Shown here: piece after piece, positions 19,742 to 29,210 of the stretch
Numbering within the stretch: the first letter of the stretch is position 1
How the letters are laid out: every line of letters starts with the position of its first letter
Assembly: GCA_017627955.1 (NCBI GenBank)
Contig: JAGAFU010000005.1
Span: 1 to 55,489 of the forward strand
Origin: Bacteroidales bacterium
Lineage (GTDB): Bacteria > Bacteroidota > Bacteroidia > Bacteroidales > UBA932
Reading direction: 5' to 3'
DNA length: 55,489 bases
Notes under the pieces: generated by a model
Databases searched by the model: none
What the model was told of the DNA's origin: nothing
The model's input: the letters and a program-made list of their open reading frames with translations, nothing else
Made by a program: the position numbers and the translations under genes

Positions 19742-22700
19742 CTATTCAAGAACGTTGACCGTTCCGCCGAACTTGTCATTGGCGCGGTAGTGAGGAGCAT
19801 AGAGCGACTCGATGGTGACGACAGGAGCGCTGAAAGTGCCTTCCTGGGTGATGTAGAATTCCTCTGTCACCGTGGTGTTCTCCTCAGGATAGACATCGAA
19901 ATAGTACTCGGTGCGGTCGGCCTTCACGTTCCTGTAACCCTGAGGCGAGACAGCCCATGAGCCGATCGGGCGGTACCACCAGCCGACATGGCCGGAGAGC
20001 TGATCCACAGGTCTGAAAGCGGCCTCGCGAGGAGCAACGAGTTTCACGAAACTGCGGTTCTCCTGGTTCCAGATCTTGTATTCGGTGATTATCTTCTCTC
20101 CCCTGCTGAGTTTCATTCCAGGATAGATCTCAAGAAGGTTCACAGAGGAGTTCTCGCCCTGGACCTCCTTGTAGAAATGGCGCTCGATGGTGAAGCCGTT
20201 GCCGGCCGCGACAATCTTGTTGAATGGCTCGCGATAGGTCTTGCTCATCAGGATAACGCGCGTTGACAGAACATCTTCTCCGCCCGTCAGCACAGAGTTG
20301 ATGGCGTCGACGAAGGCGGGATCCTCTCCCCATTTCTGGGTTTCTTTCTGGAGCATCATCCAGATGCGGATGCCGTCGGCGATCTTGGCTTCCTGCCCTT
20401 CGGCTCCGCTCGGCCCTTCGGCTCCGCTCAGGGACCGGGAAACCCTGGTATCCGAAAGCAGGTCGCAGAGCAGTGAGTGGGCATAAAGCTCGCTCTCGAG
20501 AAGTCCCCTCCACGGCATCACGGCATTGGGATAGTACCAACCTCCGTCACGATGCTCGACAGCATATTCATCAAGAGAAGCGATGTCGGCCACGATTGAG
20601 CTTCTCATCTTCTGGTCGGCGGACATCTTGATTCCCCAGTCAGAGGCCAGCTTCAAGCCACCCTCACCATAGACCAGATTGACCAAAGTCTTGATTCTGC
20701 GGGCCTTAGCTAGGATCTGTCCCTGCAAGCCACGCCCATCCTTCTGGGAAGGAATCAGGTAGTCCTTGATGTATTTCTTGAACTCCTTGAAGTTCTTGGA
20801 ATATTCACTCGCCTCGCTGATGGTCTCCTTTGAGACATCGAACTTGACTGAGGAATACATCGAGCGGACATGGGCGTACTGGGCTGTGGAAAGCCAACCG
20901 CTCCAATAAGGCCAATCGCTATGGACGAACTGGTTCTTATCCAGGAAGGCGACAGCCTTCTGGGAATCAGCGACTTCTTCCGCCAGACCGGCGTCCCTCA
21001 GCTTGGCGAAACGCTCCAGGACCACAGCCGTGATGACCGGCGAAGACTTCATTCCCTCGAACCATCCGAAACCGCCGTCGGCATTCTGGCAGGCGACTAT
21101 TTTATCAAGGATGTCCTCATCCGAAGTCGTGAACTTGAAGTCAGCGCCAAGTTTCTCCGCGACCCGGCGGACATAGTAGGCCTCGGTCAGCGAGAGGATA
21201 TCCTTTCCGGCCGGCTCGACCTTGGAAGGAATGGCGTCCAGAACCATCTGGCGGACATCGATTTCCTTGTATTCAGCTCCGGCTGAGGTGGTTCCGGTGA
21301 AGGCGGAACGGATACGCTGGAGGAGAGCGTTCTTGTCCATCCCGGCAAGAAGGACAGCTGAATGGGATTCAGTCAAGGTCTGTTCAGCCTCGTAGACAGG
21401 AAGAGGGACAAGCACCGCGTCCGAGAATGACTTGGCGTTGTCAGCGAACACGACCTTCAGCCCAAGCATGTCATGTCCCTTGGGATCGACCGTGAACTCG
21501 ACCGGAACAGTCTTCCTTGCGGGGACTGTCACCTTCTTGGAGACAGTCGCGAAAGGCTTAGCCCCTTCGATGTCAAGTCCGGAATATGTCTGGAGAGCCA
21601 CAGTTCCTGAGACCGGTTTGTCGGTGGAACTCGAGACGGTAGCGTGGAGGACATATTTGTCACCCTTGTAAATATACTTAGGTTCCACCACATTGACCTT
21701 CACTGGGATAGAGACCGTCATCTCCTGACGCAGGATGGCGTTCCTCATCTCCTTGGTGTGGGCGAAAACCTGGACAACGAAGGTGGAAAGCTTATCTGAA
21801 GTCTTGAATTTCAAGGTTGCGGAGCCATTGCTGTCAGTCTTAAGATACGGCTCGAAAGCGAGGGCCGTCGAGAAATCGGAGCGGACGGAGACTTCGTCGA
21901 GAGCGGCACTGGACGATTCTTCCGCATCCTCCGCTACCCTGTCCATCATCATGGCACTCTCTTCCACCATCATCGGGGCCGCCTCAAGCACCATGGCATC
22001 ATTAACAGCTCCGGCAGCCCTGGATTTCAACATCTTCCGGTCACCATAATCGAAAATCCTTCCCCGGTCAATACTTCCGTCCATCACGTCGAAATAGACG
22101 GGCCTGGCGCCAAGGTTGACGAGCCTGACGGTCTCCCACTGGTTCGGGGAAATCCTCTCCGAGGCCTTGTCAAAGATAGCGGCGACCATCTCGGTCCCCG
22201 GATCCGACTTCAGGGTGAATGAATATTGCTTCCCAGGATAAGCCTTATCCTCGAATGATGAGAAGGTCAAAGGAAGGTTCAGGATAGTCTTCTCCCTCTG
22301 GAACTCACGGTGGAAAATATAGTGCGTCCCGTTACGGAAGTAGAAGATATACAGCGTCAAAGCATCCGGATATTCACTCTTGTACTCGAACGACAAAGTC
22401 TTGACGGAGCCTTCCGAACCGGGCTTTCCATCCAGATGGACCAGCTCCCGTCCGAGAGGTTTTCTGTTCTCATCGAAGAGTTCGGCGACAGCCCAGACAG
22501 GACCCGCACCAGCTCCGAACTGGACCTTAATTTCCTCACCGTCCTTCACAGAGCAGTCGGAGCAAGAGCCGACCAGCTTAAAGAAATTCTCCACATCGGC
22601 ATTCAGAGCATTGTCCCCGTCTCCGATGACAAGGATCTTCATCTCGGACTTGGAGGATATCTCCTTCCCATCAGTAGCTTTGACGCTTGAAGTCGCGACG

Positions 22701-25042
22701 AGGATGTAAAGTCCTGGAGCAGGGATAGTTATCTCCTTGGTGGAGCCTGACTCGGCCTCTCCGCCAGCCACGACTTTATCATTGCTGTCTTTCAACTCGT
22801 ACTTGATGTCCACGGGTACCGGCTGTCCCTCGTTATTTCTGGAGGTGAACGTCACCTTTGCCACATTCTCCGACAAAAGCTCGCATTGTCCGTATTTGTC
22901 TTTTCCAAGGGAGATGTCTCCCACCGCGGCATTCACAAGAGCCATTTCGATGTTGAAGGCATCCAGGACAAAGACCCTCCTGGAGAACTCGCTGGTCTCA
23001 CCGGTGGCATCCATGACCTTGACCGTGACCCTGTACCAGTACCTGTCCTTGACTGAAGGGAACTTCACGGAGAAAGAACCGTCGGACTCGAGCTTGACCT
23101 CCCCGTCGGCGACGATATTGCCCCAACAGTCAACTTCGTAATTCACTTCGGCGGCGTCGAGCGGGTGCCCGCTGTAACTGGACACCTTTCCCTTCACCTC
23201 GATCTCGTCACCCATGAAATAAAGCTTGTCAATGCTGTCGAAGGCGAGGTCATAAGTCGGGAGGACAAACTCATCCACGACAATCGACTTGGTCTCAAGG
23301 GTGCTGTTCTTGTGACGGACCTTGATAGTGTACCGGCCGTTTTTCTCCCCTTCAGGAATCTTGAACTCCCCGGCCACCGATCCAAACTCATTGGTTTTCA
23401 GTTCAGTCTTGGCAATCTCCTTATCATCTGCATTAATGAAACTGACCTCGACAGCCTCACCGGCCTCAAAGACCTTGAAACTGACATACTGGTTGCCTGA
23501 ATAAAGGACAGCCTTGTACTTCACGGTCTCACCGGGATTGAAAGCGGTCTTGTCGGTGAATATCTCACAGTAATCGCTGACACGGCCTTTACGCTCGGAG
23601 TAGTAATCCCTTGAATCGCGAATGCTCTGCTCTTTGGAGAAGTGCAGGAAGCCGTCGGGATCCTTCCAGCATGCGCGGAGGTAATAATAGGTGTCTTTCT
23701 TCATCACCTTCTTCAAATCCTCCGGCAGAGGAGTGAAGCCGTCGACCTTGACATCCTTGGCCTCGGCGACGACCTTGCCTGAGAGAATGAGCGCAAGGTC
23801 CACTTGAGGCAGAGGCTTGCCGGTAAGGTATTCAGCCACATAGAACTTGCGACCGTCGAAATCCTCTCTCAAAGCTATTGACAAAGTCTTGGGAATATAC
23901 TGTCCCATGGTCTCTACCTTGCCGTTCTTGGCCTTGACGATGTAGTTGCCATCGTCGCACCTCGGGATGGGAACCTTCACTGTGTCAAGGACATAAAAGC
24001 TCTTCACGGGATTGTCAACCGTTTTCTTGAATAGAGGGGTACCTTCTTTGTCGTCAAGGTACATGGACACCTCGACACTGGGGAGATTCCTCAACGTCAC
24101 GACGATGTCATCACCTTCGAAGAAGATCGAGACATCCTTTTCCTCAAGTGTCTCTATCTGGTTCTTGAAACTCTCGATGGTTCCAGCGATCTTGGAGTCG
24201 ACCCCGGACCTGAAGGAAAGACGCTCTTTCTCGGCGGCCTTGATGTCGGCGTACAGGGCTTTATAGTCAGCCTCTGTGCCTTTGTTGCGGGACAGGTTGC
24301 TCATCCTGTCATCGAACATAAGGGCCTTTCCGAAAAGGCCGACAGCCTTTCCGGAATATTTGGCGACGAACGCCTTGACATCGTCTTCCCTATAGGCCCA
24401 ATACCGGCCCTGAAGGGACACATACTCATTCCAGGCGGCGTTCGGGTAAGTTTCTCCCAAATATTCCTTTAGCGCCTCGAAGCCCTTTGAAGAGTTCCTG
24501 CCTCCGAGCCTCTCGGACCAGAGGGCATATTCATAGTCATCCTTGATGAAACCGTTCAGGAGCCCGTTCATCTGCCCGTCCGTCCTGGTGTGAAAAGCCT
24601 TGTTCTTCCCGGCCTGGAGGCGGGTCTTGTTGGCAAGCACGAAGTCAAGAAGACCGGAGCCGCCGTATGAGGACCTGTAGGCGTAGGTCACGATCGGCTC
24701 GTCATATTCCTTAATCGCGTTAGAGAGGAAGGTGTTCATCTCCTGTCGGACCTTCCAGTTCCTCGAGACCTCCGCGTCGACCTTCTTCACGGCAGCGTCA
24801 TAAAAGTCCCAATGGTAACGCTTCGCCTTGGCCTGCTCCATTATGGCGTCAAGCGCCTCGCTCATCTTCTTGGGCAGGTCGGCTTTCTGGGCGGAATAGT
24901 AGTTTTTCCAGAGCGAGGTCAGAGCGTGGCCTTGCTCATCAGGGTTCTTGGGCTTGTCTGTCTTGACATAAGCGCAAGCGACAATGGCGGCGGCACAAAT
25001 GACCACAGCCACGAGAATCAGGTAGAACATATTCTTTTTCAT
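19742..25042 (-). CDS. Alpha-2-macroglobulin family protein lacking the thioester
   Basis: 1766 residues. The N-terminus is hydrophobic with a possible lipobox (IVAC, Cys23). MG2-type repeats (DKTAFNPGETVKYKAVLY, ~510) and an A2M core (FEPYLKTDSNGSATLKF) are followed by an alpha/alpha-toroid domain (CQNADGGFGWFEG, ~1310). Where thioester A2Ms carry CxEQ, this one reads LSLTEAYYVRR, so no covalent trap is possible. Before the core lies a flexible Met/Glu/Ser-rich stretch resembling a bait region. It likely acts as a non-covalent inhibitor or scaffold at the outer membrane. It is followed by the propeller lipoprotein gene (3-base gap) and preceded by folC (34-base gap). An 18-bp tandem repeat lies within its 3' part. 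Confidence 0.88.
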   Translation of the reverse strand: MKKNMFYLILVAVVICAAAIVACAYVKTDKPKNPDEQGHALTSLWKNYYSAQKADLPKKMSEALDAIMEQAKAKRYHWDFYDAAVKKVDAEVSRNWKVRQEMNTFLSNAIKEYDEPIVTYAYRSSYGGSGLLDFVLANKTRLQAGKNKAFHTRTDGQMNGLLNGFIKDDYEYALWSERLGGRNSSKGFEALKEYLGETYPNAAWNEYVSLQGRYWAYREDDVKAFVAKYSGKAVGLFGKALMFDDRMSNLSRNKGTEADYKALYADIKAAEKERLSFRSGVDSKIAGTIESFKNQIETLEEKDVSIFFEGDDIVVTLRNLPSVEVSMYLDDKEGTPLFKKTVDNPVKSFYVLDTVKVPIPRCDDGNYIVKAKNGKVETMGQYIPKTLSIALREDFDGRKFYVAEYLTGKPLPQVDLALILSGKVVAEAKDVKVDGFTPLPEDLKKVMKKDTYYYLRACWKDPDGFLHFSKEQSIRDSRDYYSERKGRVSDYCEIFTDKTAFNPGETVKYKAVLYSGNQYVSFKVFEAGEAVEVSFINADDKEIAKTELKTNEFGSVAGEFKIPEGEKNGRYTIKVRHKNSTLETKSIVVDEFVLPTYDLAFDSIDKLYFMGDEIEVKGKVSSYSGHPLDAAEVNYEVDCWGNIVADGEVKLESDGSFSVKFPSVKDRYWYRVTVKVMDATGETSEFSRRVFVLDAFNIEMALVNAAVGDISLGKDKYGQCELLSENVAKVTFTSRNNEGQPVPVDIKYELKDSNDKVVAGGEAESGSTKEITIPAPGLYILVATSSVKATDGKEISSKSEMKILVIGDGDNALNADVENFFKLVGSCSDCSVKDGEEIKVQFGAGAGPVWAVAELFDENRKPLGRELVHLDGKPGSEGSVKTLSFEYKSEYPDALTLYIFYFRNGTHYIFHREFQREKTILNLPLTFSSFEDKAYPGKQYSFTLKSDPGTEMVAAIFDKASERISPNQWETVRLVNLGARPVYFDVMDGSIDRGRIFDYGDRKMLKSRAAGAVNDAMVLEAAPMMVEESAMMMDRVAEDAEESSSAALDEVSVRSDFSTALAFEPYLKTDSNGSATLKFKTSDKLSTFVVQVFAHTKEMRNAILRQEMTVSIPVKVNVVEPKYIYKGDKYVLHATVSSSTDKPVSGTVALQTYSGLDIEGAKPFATVSKKVTVPARKTVPVEFTVDPKGHDMLGLKVVFADNAKSFSDAVLVPLPVYEAEQTLTESHSAVLLAGMDKNALLQRIRSAFTGTTSAGAEYKEIDVRQMVLDAIPSKVEPAGKDILSLTEAYYVRRVAEKLGADFKFTTSDEDILDKIVACQNADGGFGWFEGMKSSPVITAVVLERFAKLRDAGLAEEVADSQKAVAFLDKNQFVHSDWPYWSGWLSTAQYAHVRSMYSSVKFDVSKETISEASEYSKNFKEFKKYIKDYLIPSQKDGRGLQGQILAKARRIKTLVNLVYGEGGLKLASDWGIKMSADQKMRSSIVADIASLDEYAVEHRDGGWYYPNAVMPWRGLLESELYAHSLLCDLLSDTRVSRSLSGAEGPSGAEGQEAKIADGIRIWMMLQKETQKWGEDPAFVDAINSVLTGGEDVLSTRVILMSKTYREPFNKIVAAGNGFTIERHFYKEVQGENSSVNLLEIYPGMKLSRGEKIITEYKIWNQENRSFVKLVAPREAAFRPVDQLSGHVGWWYRPIGSWAVSPQGYRNVKADRTEYYFDVYPEENTTVTEEFYITQEGTFSAPVVTIESLYAPHYRANDKFGGTVNVLE
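20395..20430 (-). repeat. 18-bp tandem repeat inside the second A2M gene
   Basis: Two copies of GCCCTTCGGCTCCGCTCG, differing only in the last base, stand head to tail. On the coding strand they add SGAEGP twice, in frame. The unit resembles the dispersed GAGCG(A/G)AGC(C)GAAG repeats common in Bacteroidetes intergenic DNA, one of which is at 31940-31966 here. Confidence 0.8.
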
Positions 25043-25076
25043 AATGATTGGGAGTTCGTTACGGCGTAGGAATACT

Positions 25077-26525
25077 TCAAAAACCTCGCGCCGAAAGAAA
25101 AGGCAAGGCTTCCGAGAGAAGATAAGTGCTTCCCCCTATGAATATCAAAGGATTACGTTTCTCGTCGAGAGAAAGGGCAGCAGCTATCGCCTCCTCCGTG
25201 GACCCTGTCCGGACCACTCTGCAAGATCTTCCGGACTCCTTGAAGAAAGCTTCCATGCGACATGCGGCGTCTTTCGAGGGTAGCGCCCGGGAAGAATTCA
25301 GATCGGGAAGGATAAATGTAGCCTCCCGGGGCATGAGGGGCATGATCCCGTCCAGATCCTTGTCCGCCATGACGGCGTAAACGATGATCAAGGAGGAGTA
25401 TTCACCTGTCGCCATCATCTCCTCCAGCTGGGTGAAATTCTCTTTCAAGGCGGCGGGATTATGGCCAAGGTCAGCCACGACGAGAGGATTCTTCCTGACA
25501 ATCTCCCAGCGTCCGTGGAGCCCAGAGATGGCTGCGGTCCTGGAAAGCGCCCCAGCTGTCCTCGCGTCATCGGAAAGACCGGAATAAAAAGGATTCTCTT
25601 TAAGAATATCCAAGGCTGCCAAGACCGTCCTTAAATTCTTTGCCTGATAGTCACCTCGAAGGTCCAGGGACTGAAGGATTCCCGCGAAAAGTCTTTCCAT
25701 TGACAATTCGGAGTCCTGGGCGAATGTCAGGGGGCTTCCAACTTCCCTGGCCTTCGATTCGAAGACCGGACGTGTTTCGGGAAGATACTCCCCGACAACG
25801 GCAGGAACGCCAGGCTTGATGATCCCGGCTTTCTCACCTGCGATAGCCTCGAGAGTATTGCCGAGCAAGGCGCAGTGGTCAAGGGCGATGCTGGTGATGA
25901 CGGAGAGGTCAGGGGTAATGATGTTCGTGCTGTCCAGTCGCCCTCCAAGACCTGTCTCTATCACCGCCACGTCGACTCCCTCGTCAGCGAACCACTTGAA
26001 AGCCAAGCCCGTAGTTATCTCAAAGAAAGACAAGTCCAGTTCGTCCATGTCTTTCTCGTAGAGGCACAGGAAGTCGTAGACGTATTCCTGCGGCACCAGT
26101 GAACAGCACACCGATTCTGACGGCATTTCTTCCGGCGACGGGGACAAGTCCCGTCTCGCAGCGCTTCGCGCCCTATCCGGGTAAATGCTCGCCGGGGCTT
26201 GTCCCGTCACCGGAGGGCACAAGATCCTCGCGCGTTCACGGAAGTCAATGATATGGGGGGAAGTGTAGAGGCCGACTTTGAGGCCGGCGGACATGAGCGC
26301 GACCGAAAGCATGCTCGCCACGGAGCCTTTGCCGTTCGTACCAGCGACATGAATTGTCCTATACCGCTCCTGAGGATTCCCGAGCAGGGCCGCGAAACGC
26401 CTCATGTGATCAAGGCCAGGCTTATACGCGTCGCCAAAAGGCACTTTCTGAACAGAAGGAAACCTTTTGAAAATCGACTCCAATTTATCTTTGTAAGCTT
26501 TTTCCGAATATTTTTTCACCGGCAT
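25077..26525 (-). CDS. folC: Bifunctional folylpolyglutamate/dihydrofolate synthase with in-frame insertion
   Basis: 482 residues from ATG 26525. The frame is open for 53 more codons upstream, but those overlap the divergent gene and do not resemble FolC. The P-loop HVAGTNGKGS (~58-67), YTSPHIIDFRER (~89-100), ETGLGGRLDSTN and ADLGHNP are standard. It ligates glutamate to dihydropteroate and to folates in the cytosol. About 40 residues (~102-142) stand where the family usually has a short RVNG-type loop; their DNA is an imperfect palindrome (26132-26213). The frame is kept and all active-site motifs remain, so the enzyme may still work. A -7 element TATTTTTG (26559-26552) lies just upstream. 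Confidence 0.95.
   Translation of the reverse strand: MPVKKYSEKAYKDKLESIFKRFPSVQKVPFGDAYKPGLDHMRRFAALLGNPQERYRTIHVAGTNGKGSVASMLSVALMSAGLKVGLYTSPHIIDFRERARILCPPVTGQAPASIYPDRARSAARRDLSPSPEEMPSESVCCSLVPQEYVYDFLCLYEKDMDELDLSFFEITTGLAFKWFADEGVDVAVIETGLGGRLDSTNIITPDLSVITSIALDHCALLGNTLEAIAGEKAGIIKPGVPAVVGEYLPETRPVFESKAREVGSPLTFAQDSELSMERLFAGILQSLDLRGDYQAKNLRTVLAALDILKENPFYSGLSDDARTAGALSRTAAISGLHGRWEIVRKNPLVVADLGHNPAALKENFTQLEEMMATGEYSSLIIVYAVMADKDLDGIMPLMPREATFILPDLNSSRALPSKDAACRMEAFFKESGRSCRVVRTGSTEEAIAAALSLDEKRNPLIFIGGSTYLLSEALPFLSARGF
26132..26213. repeat. Palindromic element inserted in folC
   Basis: The left arm CCGGCGACGGGGACAAGTCC (from 26132) and the reverse complement of the right arm, CCGGTGACGGGACAAGCCCC (from 26213), match with one indel and a few changes. 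The centre contains a second short palindrome around GCGCTTCGCGC. The unit is open in the folC frame and adds residues absent from ordinary FolC. It looks like a small dispersed palindromic repeat. Confidence 0.75.
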
Positions 26526-26586
26526 TGGCAATGACTTTTTTGAACTCAACTCAAAAATACTTAAATTTACGGACATTTGACACTGA

Positions 26587-27762
26587 ATGAAAGAAAAAAC
26601 CTCAGCTTTACACTCTGAATATATCATCGACGGGATCCCCCGCCGTTTCACCCCGGCGGACATTCTCAACGGATGCTTGGACAATGAACCCGAGGAGGAT
26701 ATCCCTTACGAGGAGTTCGAACCGATTGTGGACGAGAGTGTGGACCCGTGCCTGGCTGCCAATCTATTCAAGAGCCAGGACGCCCAGGAGTATCTAGCCG
26801 GCATTTCCGGGATCCTTGGGTCGCCGAGAAATTGTCCGATGTCTTTCCCGGAGGAGTTCACGAGGAGCCGGATAGCCAAGGCTCTTCTGGACACCATCTG
26901 GATGAAGGGGCATTTCAGGCTCAGTGACCTCACCCTGGCGGCGAAATGGAGATGGAACATGAAGCCGCTTGGCAATATGGCGGCTTTCTACGCCTCCGTC
27001 GAAGCCTCCGCCGACTATCTTGACAGCCTGGGGATCAGTCTGGGAGCATATTCATTCACCGAGAGCGAGAAGGTCAACCAGATCTCATTCAAAGTCGCCG
27101 CCACAGATCGTCCGGAGGATCCTGACGAGGAGATCGGCCTTGAGGATGAAGAGATTGACCTCCCGGGCAACGCTCCGTTCGGAAGCCCGCATCCGGTGAT
27201 CGGAAGACGCAGGGCCATCCCTGACAAGATTGTTCCGGACCCTGACAGCTGGCTGCTCTTCGTACCTTTTGACAGTTGCGAATTCAGACTCGGAAATTCC
27301 TTGTTATGTGAGGTTTACGGGCAAAATGGAGACACGGCTCCGGAGGTCGGGGACGGGGACTATTTCATCGACTGCTTCGAAGTCATCCGGGAATTCGTGG
27401 AGGACAAGGTCGCTCTGGCTGGAAGGACCGTGAGTGACGGCGGCCTGCTGGCGGCTCTCAAAGCCATGTGCGGAGACTCCATCGGAGCGAAGATCGACAT
27501 CAGCGGGATCATGAACGCCTACGACGAGGACAAGAGCGTCAGGATCCTGTTTTCCGAGATCCCTGGAGCGCTTATCCAGATCAAGGACATCGACTACGAT
27601 TACGCCGACGCCGAGTTCCTGCTCCAGGACATAGCATATTACCCCATCGGGCATCCTGTTCCCGGTGAGAACACCATCAAGATAAAATCCGGGAGGGGTG
27701 GAGGAATATCCGACATCCTCCAGTCCCTGCTCAACAGCCAGGCTTCGGAAGGAGAAGATTGA
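26587..27762 (+). CDS. Protein with PurL/AIRS C-terminal-like domain, unknown function
   Basis: 391 residues. No signal or membrane segment is seen. The N-terminal ~190 residues are acidic and unfamiliar (for example EPEEDIPYEEFEPIVDES). The region ~205-375 resembles the C-terminal half of AIR synthase/FGAM synthase proteins: AGRTVSDGGLLAALKAMCG matches the VSDGGL signature of PurL, followed by alternating strands (VRILFSEIPGALIQI) as in that fold. A complete PurL needs several further domains, so this is not a purine enzyme by itself. It ends 9 bases before the PIN-PhoH gene, so the two are cotranscribed, and it diverges from folC across 61 bases. Confidence 0.7.
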   Translation: MKEKTSALHSEYIIDGIPRRFTPADILNGCLDNEPEEDIPYEEFEPIVDESVDPCLAANLFKSQDAQEYLAGISGILGSPRNCPMSFPEEFTRSRIAKALLDTIWMKGHFRLSDLTLAAKWRWNMKPLGNMAAFYASVEASADYLDSLGISLGAYSFTESEKVNQISFKVAATDRPEDPDEEIGLEDEEIDLPGNAPFGSPHPVIGRRRAIPDKIVPDPDSWLLFVPFDSCEFRLGNSLLCEVYGQNGDTAPEVGDGDYFIDCFEVIREFVEDKVALAGRTVSDGGLLAALKAMCGDSIGAKIDISGIMNAYDEDKSVRILFSEIPGALIQIKDIDYDYADAEFLLQDIAYYPIGHPVPGENTIKIKSGRGGGISDILQSLLNSQASEGED

Positions 27763-27771
27763 CAAATAGAT

Positions 27772-29145
27772 ATGGCAAGATACACTAGAGTCCCGACAGC
27801 GGGACAGGGCGGCAGGAAGCCCAAGATCTTTGTGCTGGACACAAACATCATCCTGCATGACTATAAGGCGATCCGCAAGTTCAAGGATAACGACATCGTG
27901 ATTCCGATCGCCGTGATAGAGGAGCTCGACAAGTTCAAGAAAGGAACCGACCAGCTCGCCTACAACGCCCGCGGCTTCATGAGGGACCTTGACAGGATTT
28001 CCGACGGACATCTGTTCGGGAAAGACGGGATTCCGATCGCGAAGGGACTCGGCAGGATCAAGATCGAGCCGAACCACCCTTTCCCCGACGACATGAAGGA
28101 TCTGTTCAAAGATGACATCCAAGACCACCGGATCCTCTCGACAGCCATCTGGATAAGGGACAACAATCCCGGGCGTTTCGTCGCCCTTGTCACCAAAGAC
28201 ATCAACTTGAGGATGAAATCCAAAGCCGCGGGCATGGAGGTCCAAGACTACATGACCGACCGCTTGGAGGACGAGAAGGTTGAGAATTCCATCAAGGAGG
28301 TCCTGACGCTGGAGAATATTGGCGAGGAGGTGTACAAGGGCCTGGCCTTCGATCCCCAGAACGCCGTGCCTTGGAACGCCATCTCCAAGGCACGCCCGAA
28401 GCCCAACCAGCTGTACAAGATACGTCAAAACGGAGAGACACTTTGCGCCCGCTTCGATGACGATCAAAACAAGGTGGTCCTTGTCAAAACCCGGTATGTC
28501 TACGGGATAAAGCCTCTTAACGACGAACAGAAATTCGCCATCGACGCTTGCCTGAACCCCGACATCAAGCTCGTCTCCATGACCGGAGGCGCCGGTACCG
28601 GCAAGACCCTCATCGCGTTGGCTTCAGCCCTGGAACAGGCCAGGGAATATGACCAGATCATCCTGACGAGGCCTACAGTGGTGCTTGGCAACCAGGACAT
28701 CGGTTTCCTTCCCGGAGACCAGAAGAGCAAGATGAGCCCATTCGTCCAGCCACTGATGGACAACCTCAACGTCATAAAGTCAAAGTTCAAGTCCACCAGC
28801 AAGGAGGCTTTGAGGCTGGAAGCCATGCTGAAAGAAGAGAAACTCCTTATCTCTCCCCTCGCCTACATAAGGGGACGGAGCCTTGGAAGGGTTTTCTTCA
28901 TCTGCGACGAGGCGCAGAACCTGACTCCCAACGAGGTGAAAACCATCATCACGAGGGCCGGCGAGGGCACAAAAATGGTGTTCACTGGAGACATATTCCA
29001 GATCGACCAGCCCTATCTCGACCAATGGTCGAACGGCCTTACCCATTTGAACGAGAAGATGAACGGCCAAAAGCTCTTTGAGCATGTGTTCCTCAGGGTC
29101 GGGGAAAGGAGCGAGCTTTCGGATCTCGCGTCAAAATTGTTATAA
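27772..29145 (+). CDS. PIN-PhoH family ATPase/RNase
   Basis: 457 residues. The N-terminus (~18-150) is a PIN nuclease domain: FVLDTNIILHD carries the first acidic residue, and VTKDINLRMK holds a later one. The C-terminal PhoH ATPase (~235-457) has Walker A GGAGTGKT (~272-279), Walker B FFICDEAQN (~378-386) and TGDIFQID as sensor. PIN-PhoH proteins are helicase-coupled ribonucleases. The family is often called YlaK. The short spacing from the PurL-like gene suggests translation coupling, and it is followed by ppdK behind its own promoter. Confidence 0.93.
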   Translation: MARYTRVPTAGQGGRKPKIFVLDTNIILHDYKAIRKFKDNDIVIPIAVIEELDKFKKGTDQLAYNARGFMRDLDRISDGHLFGKDGIPIAKGLGRIKIEPNHPFPDDMKDLFKDDIQDHRILSTAIWIRDNNPGRFVALVTKDINLRMKSKAAGMEVQDYMTDRLEDEKVENSIKEVLTLENIGEEVYKGLAFDPQNAVPWNAISKARPKPNQLYKIRQNGETLCARFDDDQNKVVLVKTRYVYGIKPLNDEQKFAIDACLNPDIKLVSMTGGAGTGKTLIALASALEQAREYDQIILTRPTVVLGNQDIGFLPGDQKSKMSPFVQPLMDNLNVIKSKFKSTSKEALRLEAMLKEEKLLISPLAYIRGRSLGRVFFICDEAQNLTPNEVKTIITRAGEGTKMVFTGDIFQIDQPYLDQWSNGLTHLNEKMNGQKLFEHVFLRVGERSELSDLASKLL

Positions 29146-29167
29146 CCAATCATTTTTGTTATCTTTG
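29136..29167 (+). promoter_or_regulatory. Promoter of ppdK
   Basis: ATTG (29136-29139), 20-base spacer, TATCTTTG (29160-29167), then C. It begins at the end of the PhoH gene and leaves a leader of about 40 bases. Confidence 0.78.
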
Positions 29168-29210
29168 CAACCCTTAAGAAAGACTATAATCAATTAAGCA
29201 GTTTTTAAAT

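Noticed and set aside
26526-26684. N-terminal extension of folC
   Set aside because: Open in frame but unlike FolC and overlapping the start of the divergent gene; ATG 26525 is the family start.
27304-28467. 387-codon open frame on the minus strand
   Set aside because: It lies opposite the PurL-like and PIN-PhoH genes, whose protein motifs are clear. It has no family features and arises from codon bias.
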